Shown: positions 17,891 through 26,600 of the stretch, one piece after another | Layout: the number at the start of each line of letters is the position of its first letter | Position numbering within the stretch: position 1 is the stretch's first letter | NCBI GenBank assembly: GCA_963729215.1 | Contig: CAVSND010000006.1 | Coordinates: 186,001 to 250,000 of the forward strand | From: CAVQJU01 sp963729215 | GTDB lineage: Bacteria; Acidobacteriota; Vicinamibacteria; Vicinamibacterales; CAVVIG01 | Direction: 5' to 3' | Length of the DNA stretch: 64,000 bases | The notes under the pieces: model-generated | Seen by the model: the letters and a program-made list of their open reading frames with translations, nothing else | Told to the model about the DNA's origin: nothing | Database searches by the model: none | Position numbers and translations under genes: made by a program

Positions 17891-19477
17891 TTGAAAAGAC
17901 ACATCACTGCCGCCGCCTGGTTTTCCGCCTTGTCGGTGTTCGCCCTCGTGGCCGGTTCGTCGACCACGGCGCAGCAGACGCCCGCGGGGGCCGCAGCGCC
18001 GCAACAGCCGCCGCCGGCTGGTCGCGGCCGTGGACGCGGTCCCGTCGCCACCGACACGCTTGGCGATGGGCCCTGGGACTTTGGCGTGGGGGCCGGCCGC
18101 TTTCACGTATCGGTGTTGACGAAAGGCCTGGATCATCCCTGGGGAATTGCGTTTGTGCCCGACGGCAGCATGCTCGTGACCGAACGGCCCGGGCGATTGC
18201 GCGTGGTACGAAACGGCGTGCTGGATCCGACGCCGATTGGCCCGCTGCCCCAGATGCTCGCCACCGGCCTCGGCGGCATGCTGGACGTTGCCCTCCATCC
18301 GCAGTTCGCGCAGAACCGGCTGATCTATTTCGCCTACTCGAAGCCTGGCGAGGGACAGGGCAATGCGACGACCGCCGTGTATCGCGCGCGGTGGGACGGC
18401 GCCTCGACGCTCGCCGACGGGAAAGACATCCTCGTCGCGGACGCGTACTGGGGCGGACCCGGCACGGACCAATCGCGCGGGCCGGCCAGCGGCAGCTATG
18501 GCGCGCGTCTCGTGTTCGACAGCGCCGGGCTGCTCTACGTCTCGCTCGGCGATCGCAATTACGGGCCCAAGGCGCAGGATCCCAACTCGCACATCGGCAA
18601 GATCCTGCGCATCAAGGACGATGGCAGCGTGCCGGCCGACAATCCGTTCGTTGGCCGGGCCGGCTACAAGCCCGAGATCTGGACGCTCGGACACCGCAAC
18701 CCGCTGGGCATGGCGTTCAACGATGCCGACGGCAAGCTCTGGTCCACCGAGGAAGGTCCGCAGGGCGGCGACGAACTGAACCTCATCGTGAAGGGCAAGA
18801 ACTACGGCTGGCCCGAGGTCTCGCTCGGCCGCAACTACGACGGCACCATCGTCGGGCGGGGCTTCACCGCGCCCGGGTTCGAAGAGCCGATCGTGTACTG
18901 GGTTCCCGCCATCGCCGTCTCGGGGCTGTCGTTCTACAACGGCGACAAGTTCCCCGCGTGGAAGGGCAACGCGCTGGTGGGCGCGATGCGCAACAACACC
19001 GGGAAGCACATTCAACGCGTGATGTTCAACGCCAAGGGCGATCCGATTGGACGCGAGATCCTGATTCCGGAGCTGAAACAGCGCATTCGAGAGGTCAGAC
19101 CCGGTCTCGACGGGAACATCTACGCGCTGACGGACGAAACGTTCGGGGCGGTGTTGAAGATCGAGCCGCCGCGCAGCCGTAGCGCGACGAGTATTTCAGC
19201 GCCAGTCGCCCGCGGCCACGAACGCGCCCCAGTAGAACGGATGCGTGCTCTCCCCGCGGGCGCGACGCGCGCGCAGGACGCTGAGGCTCGCCTCGCGCAT
19301 CGCCTCGGCGGTGCTGAGATGCCGCTCGAAGTGATCCTGATAGAGCGCGCGCAACCACTCTCGAGCGGCTCGGCAGGCGATGTTGCCGCGATATGGTTGT
19401 TGGCCCCGACAAGGCCAGTTCCGACAGCAGCAGCGGGTTCTCGGTTTGTTCAGGCGCACCCGATCGGGACGATGTGA
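17891..19477 (+). CDS. PQQ-dependent soluble sugar dehydrogenase (YliI/GSDH-like)
   Basis: A TTG at 17891 preceded by GGAGAGAG starts a signal peptide (MKRHITAAAWFSALSVFALV). The mature six-bladed propeller has LDHPWGIAFVPDGSMLVTERPGRL, GMLDVALHPQF, YVSLGDRNYG, EIWTLGHRNPLGMAF and EEGPQGGDELN, all typical of aldose sugar dehydrogenases that use PQQ and calcium. The domain is complete by about 19165 (TFGAVLKIEP). The open frame then runs about 300 bp further, antisense to a CHAT remnant. That tail is probably artificial: a one-base shift would end the protein at the TAG at 19180-19182. Confidence 0.85.
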   Translation: MKRHITAAAWFSALSVFALVAGSSTTAQQTPAGAAAPQQPPPAGRGRGRGPVATDTLGDGPWDFGVGAGRFHVSVLTKGLDHPWGIAFVPDGSMLVTERPGRLRVVRNGVLDPTPIGPLPQMLATGLGGMLDVALHPQFAQNRLIYFAYSKPGEGQGNATTAVYRARWDGASTLADGKDILVADAYWGGPGTDQSRGPASGSYGARLVFDSAGLLYVSLGDRNYGPKAQDPNSHIGKILRIKDDGSVPADNPFVGRAGYKPEIWTLGHRNPLGMAFNDADGKLWSTEEGPQGGDELNLIVKGKNYGWPEVSLGRNYDGTIVGRGFTAPGFEEPIVYWVPAIAVSGLSFYNGDKFPAWKGNALVGAMRNNTGKHIQRVMFNAKGDPIGREILIPELKQRIREVRPGLDGNIYALTDETFGAVLKIEPPRSRSATSISAPVARGHERAPVERMRALPAGATRAQDAEARLAHRLGGAEMPLEVILIERAQPLSSGSAGDVAAIWLLAPTRPVPTAAAGSRFVQAHPIGTM

Positions 19478-19496
19478 GGCCGCCAACGGCGCGCAT
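19196..19496 (-). pseudogene. Remnant of a CHAT-domain protein
   Basis: One frame reads ENPLLLSELALSG, a CHAT core strand, and another reads LYQDHFERHLSTAEAMREAS and then HPFYWGAFVAAGDWR before a stop at 19196. The latter is the usual C-terminal end of CHAT domains (compare YYWGPFQIF in the intact gene at 8660). The segment between, which should hold the catalytic Cys and the GARSV strand, is missing, and the frame changes. This is therefore an internal deletion remnant with no upstream start or TPR part. It overlaps, antisense, the 3' extension of the sugar dehydrogenase frame. Confidence 0.65.
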
Positions 19497-19573
19497 GCCG
19501 GCAGGCGCGCCGTCGCAGGGACAGCTGACCTTACTGAATCCGGTCGGCGGCCGGTAGCGCGCTCGTCCGTGCG

Positions 19574-20521
19574 CTACAGCCGCAGGGACGCTCCGAAGCC
19601 AAGCGCCCGGAAACGTGACAGCGGGATGTTCTTCTCGCGGCAGGCCTCTCCGAGAGCTCTCACCGGCTCGTCAATGCCCTCGATGGTCATCTGGAACGTC
19701 CCGAAATGCATGGCGACGCTTTCGGCTGCCTCGAGATCCAGGTGCGCCTGCGCGGCCTCGGCGGGATTCATGTGAACAGTCCGCATGAACCAGCGGGGTT
19801 CGTATGCGCCAATCGGCAGGAGCGCCAGGTCGATCGGCCCGAGCCGCTGTCGAACGTCCCGGAAGAACGGCGCATACGCGGTGTCGCCGGCGAAGAATAG
19901 CCGTCGGCCGCCGAGCGCCAACATGAAGCCGCCCCAGAGGGCGTGGTTTCGATCGAACGGCGTTCGGGCGGAGAAATGATAGGCCGGCGTCAGCGTGATT
20001 CCCGGCAAAGTGCCGGCCTGCTGCCACCAGTCGAGCTCTTCAACCCGCCGAACGCCCGTTGATCGCACGAGCGGCCCATTGCCCAGGGGCGTGACCACGG
20101 CGGGGTCGAAGCGTTCCGCAAGCCTCCTGAGCGTCCGCAGATCGCAGTGATCGTAGTGGTTGTGACTCAGCAACACGGTCGAGATGGGTGGCAGGTCGTC
20201 GAACCGCACCGCGGGCGGACGCACTCGTCGTGGGCCGATCACGTTCAGCGGACCGGCACGCTTCGAGTAGATCGGATCCGTGAGGATGTTCCCCGCCGGC
20301 GTCTGAATCAGAAACGTCGAGTGTCCGATGAACGTGACGATGGCGCGGGCGCCGTCGAGCGCGGGTGGCTGCTGTGGCGCCTCGTCGATCCAGGCCGGCC
20401 AGGGCGTCCGTGGTTCGACCAGCAACCGGGGAACGGCGGAGAGCGGTTGTCCCGCCGGACCTGTGGGATTGACGAATCGCCTGCCGTCGAAGTGATCGCT
20501 CGTGCTTTTCTCAAGGGTCAT
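19574..20521 (-). CDS. MBL-fold hydrolase of the NAPE-PLD/UlaG-like group
   Basis: The 315-residue protein has no signal peptide. The metal motif HNHYDHCD (HxHxDH) follows TVLLSHN. Upstream FIGHSTFLIQTPAGNILTDP and downstream FFAGDTAYAPFF with Asp, then MHFGTF with the last His, are the pattern of the N-acyl-phosphatidylethanolamine phospholipase D-like MBL family. Members hydrolyse phosphodiester or lactone bonds. All metal ligands are present, so it should be active. It is monocistronic in appearance. Confidence 0.88.
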   Translation of the reverse strand: MTLEKSTSDHFDGRRFVNPTGPAGQPLSAVPRLLVEPRTPWPAWIDEAPQQPPALDGARAIVTFIGHSTFLIQTPAGNILTDPIYSKRAGPLNVIGPRRVRPPAVRFDDLPPISTVLLSHNHYDHCDLRTLRRLAERFDPAVVTPLGNGPLVRSTGVRRVEELDWWQQAGTLPGITLTPAYHFSARTPFDRNHALWGGFMLALGGRRLFFAGDTAYAPFFRDVRQRLGPIDLALLPIGAYEPRWFMRTVHMNPAEAAQAHLDLEAAESVAMHFGTFQMTIEGIDEPVRALGEACREKNIPLSRFRALGFGASLRL

Positions 20522-20838
20522 TGCATGCCGCGCGCAGGGTTATCGGTTCACGATCCTCGCATGCGCCGGGGACGACGAGCAACGCCGGCCCCGGCTTCCG
20601 CCGCCGCCAGGGAGAACAGCGGACATTTGTCTCTCTGACGCCGCCTTTTTCGGCCTCTTTCATGAAGAAATACGCTCAACCGCCCCGCCAGTGCGGTGGG
20701 CCCGTCTTTTGCTAAATAGACAGGCAAGTCGGGAGCAGAGTGGCGGCGGTTCTCACGCCAGGCCAGAACATCCTGGTTGCTGCGTGACGAAAGTCGGCAT
20801 TCTGTCTCCCGCACCAACAGATTCGTGGAGCCGACGCT
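20522..20838. other. Gene-free stretch, one weak hairpin
   Basis: I see no supported gene here. The stretch is between divergent genes and should hold their promoters, but no clear -35/-10 pair stands out. A short GC stem around 20681-20703 (CCGCC-AGT-GCGG) followed by CCCGTCTTTT could be a weak terminator. The frames crossing it have no start context and no recognisable product. Confidence 0.4.
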
Positions 20839-21051
20839 ATGCCTCTGATGACTGTCACTGTCTCTGAGTCGCTGCTGGAGCGGATTCGCGGCGATTTCAG
20901 CGAGAACCCTGGATTGCGGCTCACACCGTGGCAATTCCGGCAGATGTGGTCGCTCGCGCCGAATGAGAGTCGTGTCGTGATGCAGCAGTTGAAGAGCGCC
21001 GGATTTCTTCGGGAAGACCAGGACGGCTCGCTCGTGCAGTGCGTCAGGTGA
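20839..21051 (+). CDS. Small winged-helix-like protein, 70 residues
   Basis: MPLMTVTVSESLLERIRGDF is followed by PWQFRQMWSL, PNESRVVMQQLKSAGFL and a short beta-like tail DGSLVQC. The helix-turn-helix-wing arrangement resembles small DNA-binding winged-helix proteins, but this is only a visual match. It overlaps the start of the next small gene by 13 bp in a different frame. Family not recognised. Confidence 0.55.
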   Translation: MPLMTVTVSESLLERIRGDFSENPGLRLTPWQFRQMWSLAPNESRVVMQQLKSAGFLREDQDGSLVQCVR

Positions 21052-21266
21052 GCGCCGCGGCACAGCTCAGGGTACGTCGTGTTTCCTCATGGCGACAAGC
21101 GACCGGCGACAGCTGGCGTCCAACCCACCAGGACATCGCGGAACGGGCCCACGCCATCTATCTGAATCGCGGCGGCACGGGCGGCTCGGACGTGAACGAC
21201 TGGCTTCAAGCGGAACGCGAGCTTTTCTTCCAGCGCACGTGGGCACTCCATAAACTGTCGATTTAG
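21039..21266 (+). CDS. DUF2934 small protein
   Basis: The second half carries the DUF2934 signature: DIAERAHAIYLNRGG, then SDVNDWLQAERELFF. These short proteins of unknown function are frequent in soil bacteria, often with an N-terminal Lys/Pro-rich tail. The start at 21039 (GTG) is uncertain because the first ~25 residues are not conserved-looking. It ends 79 bp before the DUF1801 gene. Confidence 0.7.
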   Translation: MRQVSAAAQLRVRRVSSWRQATGDSWRPTHQDIAERAHAIYLNRGGTGGSDVNDWLQAERELFFQRTWALHKLSI

Positions 21267-21344
21267 CTGCGCCGGCGCGAACAGCGTCCGGGCACCAGGC
21301 TTAAGATGGCTGCCGAGCCGTGAAAGCCTCATCCGCCAGGCGCC

Positions 21345-21770
21345 GTGGCCGGCGCACGAGGATTCGTCGCCGACCCTCGGGTAGACGCGTACATCGATAC
21401 CCTGCCCGCGTGGCAGCAGGCCGTCTGCCGGGAAGTTCGCGAGCTTGTGCACAGCGCCGATCCCGAAGTCGTCGAGACGATCAAGCGAACCAGGCTTCCC
21501 TACTTCGTGCTTCAGGGCAACATCTGCGCCCTGCTCGCCGCCAGGGACCACGTCAACGTCTTTCTCTACGATGGCGGTATCGTCCCGGATCCGGAACGCA
21601 TCATCACCGGCGGCCACGACAACCAGACCGCGCGCACGGTGGCGATCCGCGAAGGCGACGCCCTCAACACGCGGGCATTCCTCGCTATGATCAAGCGCAT
21701 CATCGCAAACAATCGTTCCGGCGGCTGGCGCAAGCTGAAGGCCGACCGCAGCCGCCTCCACAAGAGCTGA
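21345..21770 (+). CDS. DUF1801 protein (YdhG-like)
   Basis: The GTG at 21345 gives 141 residues. VDAYIDTLPAWQQAVCREVRELV and EVVETIKRTRLPYFVLQGNICALLAARDHVN (given here as two blocks of the domain) match the DUF1801/YdhG alpha-beta fold, related to the frataxin-like YjbR group. The C-terminus is basic. The biochemical role of these proteins is unknown. The gene is intact and closely follows the DUF2934 gene on the same strand. Confidence 0.82.
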   Translation: MAGARGFVADPRVDAYIDTLPAWQQAVCREVRELVHSADPEVVETIKRTRLPYFVLQGNICALLAARDHVNVFLYDGGIVPDPERIITGGHDNQTARTVAIREGDALNTRAFLAMIKRIIANNRSGGWRKLKADRSRLHKS

Positions 21771-21885
21771 TCGCGTGCTGCATGGCGACCGCGTGCAAGC
21801 TGGAACCGGGCGAAGAGTTGCTCTCCTGGTCCGCTGGTCTCACAATGCTCACTGTCGCCGCCAAGGGGACGCTTTCGAGGTATCG

Positions 21886-23073
21886 ATGTTCAGGAAAATG
21901 AGAAGTGTCGCGCCCGTCGCGCTCGTCGCGACGCTGGCCGTGTGGACGATAGCGCTCGAAAGCTGTTCGAAGCCATCCGACCCGGCCAGGACCAAAGCCC
22001 CTGCGACCGGTACCGTGAACCCGGCGGCCACCTCCGCGAACGACCCGGCGCTGCCCGGCATGCCTCCGCTGCTCGATCCCCACAATATCTATGCGGCCGA
22101 TCGGTCCGGCAACGTGAGCCAGACCATCGCCCGATTCCCGTCGCGGATCTATGTTCCGAATACGGGCAGCAACAGCGTCGACGTGATCGATCCCGTCTCG
22201 TTCAAGGTGGTCGATCACTTCTCCGTCGGCCGTCAGCCGCAGCACATCACGCCGTCGTACGATCTCGAGCACCTGTGGGTCCTGAACGATCTGGGTGACG
22301 GGATCACCGAAATCGACCCCGCCACCGCCAAGAAGGGGAAGACCATCTGGGTCAAAGATCCGTACAACATGTACTACACGCCCGACGGGCGGTTCGCGAT
22401 AGTCGTGGCGGAACGTGAAGCCAGGCTGAACTTCCTGAACCCCGCGGACATGAAGCTCGTCGAGTCGGTGCCGGTGCCGTGCCGCGGCATCGATCACATG
22501 GACTTCAGCGCCAACGGCCGCTTCCTCATCGCGAGCTGCGAGTTTGGCGCGTCGCTCGTGAAGGTGGATGTGGCCACCCACCGCGCTCTTGGCACGCTGG
22601 CGCTCGAAGCCGGCGGCATGCCGCAGGATGTGCGGTCCTCTCCGGACGGGAGCCTCTTTTACGTGGCGGACATGATGGCGAACGGCGTTTACGTCGTCGA
22701 TCCGTACGCCTTCACTCGCGTCGCGTTCATCCCGACGGGGAAAGGCGCGCACGGGATTTCAATCAGCCGTGATGCGCGGCTGATGTACGTGTCGAACCGG
22801 GGCGAAGGCAGCGTTTCCGTCATCGACCTCGAGACGCGCAAGCAGGTCGCGAGGTGGGAAATACCCGGCGGCGGCAGTCCGGATATGGGAGGGCTGTCCG
22901 CGGACGGGACGACGCTCTGGTTGTCGGGCCGCTACAATCGCGAAGTCTACGCCTTCGACACAAAGGACGGGCGGCTGCTGGCACGAATCAAGGTCGGGAA
23001 AGGGCCGCACGGCCTGGCCGTCTATCCCCAGCCAGGCCGCTATTCGCTGGGCCACAACGGCGTCTTTCGATAG
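21886..23073 (+). CDS. YVTN-type beta-propeller lipoprotein
   Basis: The ATG at 21886 is chosen over the longer frame from 21775 because it begins a proper lipoprotein signal (VATLAVWTIALESCSKP, modified Cys about residue 27). The 395-residue product consists of repeated propeller blades with the VPNTGSNSVDVID, YVADMMANGVYVVD and YVSNRGEGSVSVIDL type of repeat, as in YVTN surface-layer proteins and cytochrome-d1-like propellers. No heme or catalytic motif is seen. It is likely anchored to the outer membrane and facing the periplasm. The role is unknown. Confidence 0.85.
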   Translation: MFRKMRSVAPVALVATLAVWTIALESCSKPSDPARTKAPATGTVNPAATSANDPALPGMPPLLDPHNIYAADRSGNVSQTIARFPSRIYVPNTGSNSVDVIDPVSFKVVDHFSVGRQPQHITPSYDLEHLWVLNDLGDGITEIDPATAKKGKTIWVKDPYNMYYTPDGRFAIVVAEREARLNFLNPADMKLVESVPVPCRGIDHMDFSANGRFLIASCEFGASLVKVDVATHRALGTLALEAGGMPQDVRSSPDGSLFYVADMMANGVYVVDPYAFTRVAFIPTGKGAHGISISRDARLMYVSNRGEGSVSVIDLETRKQVARWEIPGGGSPDMGGLSADGTTLWLSGRYNREVYAFDTKDGRLLARIKVGKGPHGLAVYPQPGRYSLGHNGVFR

Positions 23074-23084
23074 GCGGCCGGAAA

Positions 23085-23957
23085 TCAGCCGCAGTTGATC
23101 GTGCACTTGGCCGGACGCACGAACTTGCCCTTGATCTTCTCGCGATACTCCGGATACATCGTCTGCGCCCCACCCATGGCCGCGTCGGGCGGGATGCCGT
23201 AGCGTTTCGCGATCTCGTCGACGAACGGGTTCTTGCCCGGCAGGTAGTGCGGCACCCTGCCCGACTCGACGCCTTCGTCACCGACGATGCACGGCGGGCC
23301 GCCGATGGCGACGGGGTTGGCGCTCAGGTTGTACGAGCGCGTGAGGATGTAGGGCTCCGTCAGATAGACCGGGTCGTCCATCAGCAGCGTCAGGGTGAGG
23401 AGATCACCGTGGCGCCGGAAATGCGTCGTGATCGTCGCCTGGTCGCTGCTCGCCGCGCCGTTGCGGCGGATGTACCCGGTCTTGAGATGCGTCGTCGTGG
23501 CGATGAGTTCATTGCCGTTCCACACGCCGGTGGTGAAGCCCGTCTGATCGTGCGCCGCGTTCTTCGACGGATGCGGCCGCCCGTCCATCCAGATCGTCAT
23601 CGGCGCGCGCGTTTCCCATGCGCCGACCATCCATGCCTGCACCTTGCCGGTGATCGGATCGGGAACCGCCCACATCCTCAGGCTGAACGGCCCGGCGGCG
23701 ATATGCCACTGCGTCTGGAACCAGCAGGTGCGCTCCGGCATGGAGATGATGGACTGGGAAAAACTCAACGCCTTGGCGAGGCCGGACTCGTTGAACGGGA
23801 GCCCCGCCCAATCGTCCGGGTTCGGACCGCCGCCGCGTTCGAGCGCGTCCTCGTGGTTGATGGATGCCCACGATCCTGACAAGTCGATCTCGGCCCGCGC
23901 CGGAGCGCTCGAGCAGAGGATCGACGCCAATGCGAGGACCGCTATGGTGCGAGTCAT
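23085..23957 (-). CDS. Secreted lineage-specific protein, unknown function
   Basis: The ATG at 23957 gives 290 residues with a signal peptide (LALASILCSSAPARA) followed directly by EIDLSGSWASINHED. A central WNGNELIATTTHLKTGYIRRNG block and YLTEPYILTRSY follow, and the C-terminus has a Cys-rich tail (PAKCTINCG). The start is 17 bp after the stop of the related gene at 23974-24726 on the same strand, and the two share the DLxGxW start and the HLKTGYIRRNG/NLKAGFLRKNG block. This is a tandem pair from one family of unknown function. Confidence 0.82.
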   Translation of the reverse strand: MTRTIAVLALASILCSSAPARAEIDLSGSWASINHEDALERGGGPNPDDWAGLPFNESGLAKALSFSQSIISMPERTCWFQTQWHIAAGPFSLRMWAVPDPITGKVQAWMVGAWETRAPMTIWMDGRPHPSKNAAHDQTGFTTGVWNGNELIATTTHLKTGYIRRNGAASSDQATITTHFRRHGDLLTLTLLMDDPVYLTEPYILTRSYNLSANPVAIGGPPCIVGDEGVESGRVPHYLPGKNPFVDEIAKRYGIPPDAAMGGAQTMYPEYREKIKGKFVRPAKCTINCG

Positions 23958-23973
23958 GGTGAACTCCATTCGG

Positions 23974-24726
23974 CTACCAGGTCGCGGAGCACGCCGTCGG
24001 GCTCCATTTCGCATCGCCAGGCTCTTTCTTGAAGTGGGAGCTGATCACAAAGGGTTGCCGCAGATACTCGGGGTCCGTGGTGACGATGGTCACCACCAGA
24101 AGCGGCGACCCGTCCGGCTGCGTGATCACTTCGTAGTACTCCTTGAGGCTGGCGTTGTCGCTATACGGAACGCCGTTCTTTCGCAGGAAGCCGGCCTTGA
24201 GGTTGGACGTCGTCACCTGCAGCGTGCCGTCAGTGGCGCCGCGGCCGCCGCCGGCCTGCCACTCGGCCACTGAATCTCCCTGGATCGTGCGGGGCCCGGC
24301 GGGCGCCTTCCAGTCGCCGAAATGAAAAATCCTGGTCTGTTTTCCCGCATCGGCATCCATGCGCAGCGTCTGATCGTCCTGCCACGTGATGTGGAGGCGG
24401 CCCGGCACGCGCAGGAGCGCCGGCGCGCCGTACGACTTGCAGAGATCGCCCGACGCCTCCTCTTTCGCGGGATCCCACGCATCGGCAATCGCCCGGGCCG
24501 CGGGGGTCATCGGCACACCCTGATAGTCGCCGCGCGCGGGCGTCACCATCCGATAGCGCCAGTCTTCCGTCACCACGGAGACCCAGTAGCCGGTCAGGTC
24601 GATGAGCGCGGCCGCCTTCGCGGTTTGCGGCGGCGCGGCGGCACCACCGCGTCCGCGGCCCTGCGCCCACACGGTCGTGTGAGCGGCCAGCACGACCGCC
24701 AGAAATACCAAGCCCCTCGCCCGCAT
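23974..24726 (-). CDS. Secreted lineage-specific protein, unknown function
   Basis: The ATG at 24726 gives 250 residues with a signal peptide (VFLAVVLAAHTTVWAQ) and a Gly/Arg-rich linker. IDLTGYWVSVVTEDWRYRM begins the domain; NLKAGFLRKNGVPYS and YLRQPFVISSHFKKEP are shared in position with the neighbour at 23085. A role in carbohydrate or lipid handling has not been shown for such proteins, and I make no functional claim. Its upstream spacer holds a short-word repeat at 24745-24790. Confidence 0.82.
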   Translation of the reverse strand: MRARGLVFLAVVLAAHTTVWAQGRGRGGAAAPPQTAKAAALIDLTGYWVSVVTEDWRYRMVTPARGDYQGVPMTPAARAIADAWDPAKEEASGDLCKSYGAPALLRVPGRLHITWQDDQTLRMDADAGKQTRIFHFGDWKAPAGPRTIQGDSVAEWQAGGGRGATDGTLQVTTSNLKAGFLRKNGVPYSDNASLKEYYEVITQPDGSPLLVVTIVTTDPEYLRQPFVISSHFKKEPGDAKWSPTACSATW

Positions 24727-24744
24727 CGTCCGTCCCTCTTTCGC

Positions 24745-24790
24745 GCTCTTCAAGTTCCCAACTTTGCACTTTGAACTTTGTACTTTTCTA
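24745..24790. repeat. Imperfect 7-nt word array (CTTTG family)
   Basis: The words are ACTTTG, CACTTTG, AACTTTG and TACTTTT in tandem with small changes, in the spacer between the MBL gene stop (24788) and the start of the next gene (24726). No complementary arm is seen nearby. Confidence 0.55.
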
Positions 24791-25777
24791 CTTCTTCTGT
24801 GTGAGGCTCCTGTAGATCGCCTCGACGAACGCGTTCGTTGTCCAGGAGCCGGTCTGGGAACCGTACCGCGTTTCATACGGCAGTGCCGGACGCGCGGCCT
24901 TGATTTGATCGAGCGTCTTCCCCTGCTTGATCAGATCCGCAACCACGTCGCGGACCAGCACCACCATGTCGCGATAGTCCACGACCTCCATCTGCTCGCA
25001 CAGGCGGCCGTGGCCGGGAATGACGTATGTGCCGACATCCTTGTAAATGAACGGCGTTGGCGCAATCGTCAGGTCGATCAAGCGGTTCAGGGCGTCGATC
25101 TCCCCCTGGATGCTTCCGCCGTTGGCCAGATCGATGACCGGGAAGCGCGTCATGTCCATCACGTCGCCGGTCACGACCACGTCGGAGGCCCGGAACATCG
25201 CAAAACTGTCGGCGTTGCTGTGCGCGGCGGGCTGATACAGGACCTCGATCCCCTCGTCGTTCATCCGCAGCGCCTTGCGCGGCGTGAAGAAGGCTTCCGA
25301 CGGCAGGGCGCCGCTCGAATATTTCTCCTTCGCATCGCCGCTCATCCTGCGCAGCACGCTGTCGTGCGACAGAATCGACGCGCCGCCGCCGTTGGTCATG
25401 GCGGCAACGACTGCGGCGTTGCCGAGGGCGTTGGTGAAGATGGTATAGCCTGCCCTCGAGAGCTTTTCGTTGCCGCCCACGAAATCCGGGCCGGCATCGA
25501 CGTTGATGATGTACCGGATGGGCAGGTCGGTCAGCTTCTTCAGCGCGCCGAGCACCCGGTCGGATGCCGCAGCGGTGCCCGCGTTGACCAGCACCACGCC
25601 GTCCGAACCGATCTGCACACCGATGTTCCCGCCGGCCCCGGCGAGCATGTAGAAGTTTTTCCGAACCTTGACGACATCCAGGCCGTCTTCCGGTTCGGCA
25701 GCCATCATCGGGATCGCGGCGCATAAGATCAACAGGGCCAACCCGACGGCGGCCGACGCGATCCAGTGGGTTTTCAT
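24788..25777 (-). CDS. MBL-fold protein lacking the metal-binding motif
   Basis: The ATG at 25777 gives 329 residues with a signal peptide. The fold is that of SoxH-like metallo-beta-lactamase proteins: FYMLAGAGGNIGVQIGSDGVVLVN, then PIRYIIN-VDAGPDFVGGNEKL where the family normally has TH-x-H-x-DH-x-GGNE, then HSNADSF, VVTGDVMD and VIPGHGRLC. The first HxHxDH is replaced by V-D-A-G-P-D-F, so the two His pairs are lost while the surrounding strand is kept. It may be non-catalytic or have shifted metal use. The longer frame upstream to 26080 belongs to the broken aminotransferase. Confidence 0.85.
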   Translation of the reverse strand: MKTHWIASAAVGLALLILCAAIPMMAAEPEDGLDVVKVRKNFYMLAGAGGNIGVQIGSDGVVLVNAGTAAASDRVLGALKKLTDLPIRYIINVDAGPDFVGGNEKLSRAGYTIFTNALGNAAVVAAMTNGGGASILSHDSVLRRMSGDAKEKYSSGALPSEAFFTPRKALRMNDEGIEVLYQPAAHSNADSFAMFRASDVVVTGDVMDMTRFPVIDLANGGSIQGEIDALNRLIDLTIAPTPFIYKDVGTYVIPGHGRLCEQMEVVDYRDMVVLVRDVVADLIKQGKTLDQIKAARPALPYETRYGSQTGSWTTNAFVEAIYRSLTQKK

Positions 25778-25859
25778 CACGTTCGCAGCACCTCTCCGCT
25801 CCGAATGGAACGCGGGCAGTATACCTAACATCCGTTCCGGCGGAGGTCGAGCTGTGCCG

Positions 25860-26600
25860 TGTAGAAGAAAGCCGTAAACAAGGCACCCTATGCGGCCGTC
25901 CTCGCAGGAATGCCATCGCGTCGGTGGCGCGATCGACCCGTCGGCCGTGTTATAGAAGTAGAAACTGAGCCGGCAGCTGGCGGGCGGATTCAGGTCGAGG
26001 AAACGATGCGCCAGCGTGGCGCAATGACACCCGGCCCGCGACTCGATGCCTTGCCTGCCCAGCGCTTCGGCCAGCGCCATCGGATCCCTCCTGCAATGTT
26101 GAATGCGACCAGCGATGTTCGGCGCAGGGATCCTGCGGCCCGTAGATTCTCAGGCCGGGTATCCGCAAGCGACTCGAACGCCCGCTCGGTGAGCGCGCGG
26201 TGTAATCCGAGATGCGGTTCATGGCGTCGCGGATCTCGTCCGCCTCCAGCGGCGCGTCTGCCGGAATCGCCGCGGCTCGTCAGGCGCGAGCGCAAGGTCG
26301 ATCAGCAGCCGCATCGCCTGCGCCGACACGATGGTGCCAAGGATATTCGGGGTGCCCGCGGCGAACTTCCACGGCAGCTCGTTGTACTCGACATGGTCCG
26401 GCGTCACTCCTCCGAGCGCCACCATGTCCCCTCCGTACAAACAAGGACGCATCGATTCGAGCAGATGCCGCTTGCCATACAAGACGCCCACGCCAAAAGG
26501 GGCGAGCAGCTTGTGACAGGAGAACGACAGGAAGTCGACGCCAGGCCGGACACGGCAGAGCGCGACGGCACGAGCGGCAGCGTCCCCATGGTCTGCAGAT
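25860..26600 (-). pseudogene. Broken class V aminotransferase / cysteine desulfurase-like gene
   Basis: The frame from 26605 carries FLSFSCHKLLAPFGVGVLYG, the PLP-Lys region of the SufS/Csd-type class V family, then LPWKFAAGTPNILG. Later blocks are in other frames: IPGLRIYGPQDPCAEHR, SLVAFNIAG, ALAEALGRQGIESRAGCHCATLAH and LNPPASCRLSFYFYNT. At least four frame changes occur between 26290 and 25930. The N-terminal half (PLP phosphate loop and His) is absent, and a thioesterase fragment sits there instead. It is therefore not functional as written; end points are approximate. Confidence 0.6.

Noticed and set aside
20522..20838. Possible riboswitch or structured RNA
   Set aside because: I compared it by eye with the c-di-GMP-I layout and found no conserved core; only one weak stem is visible.
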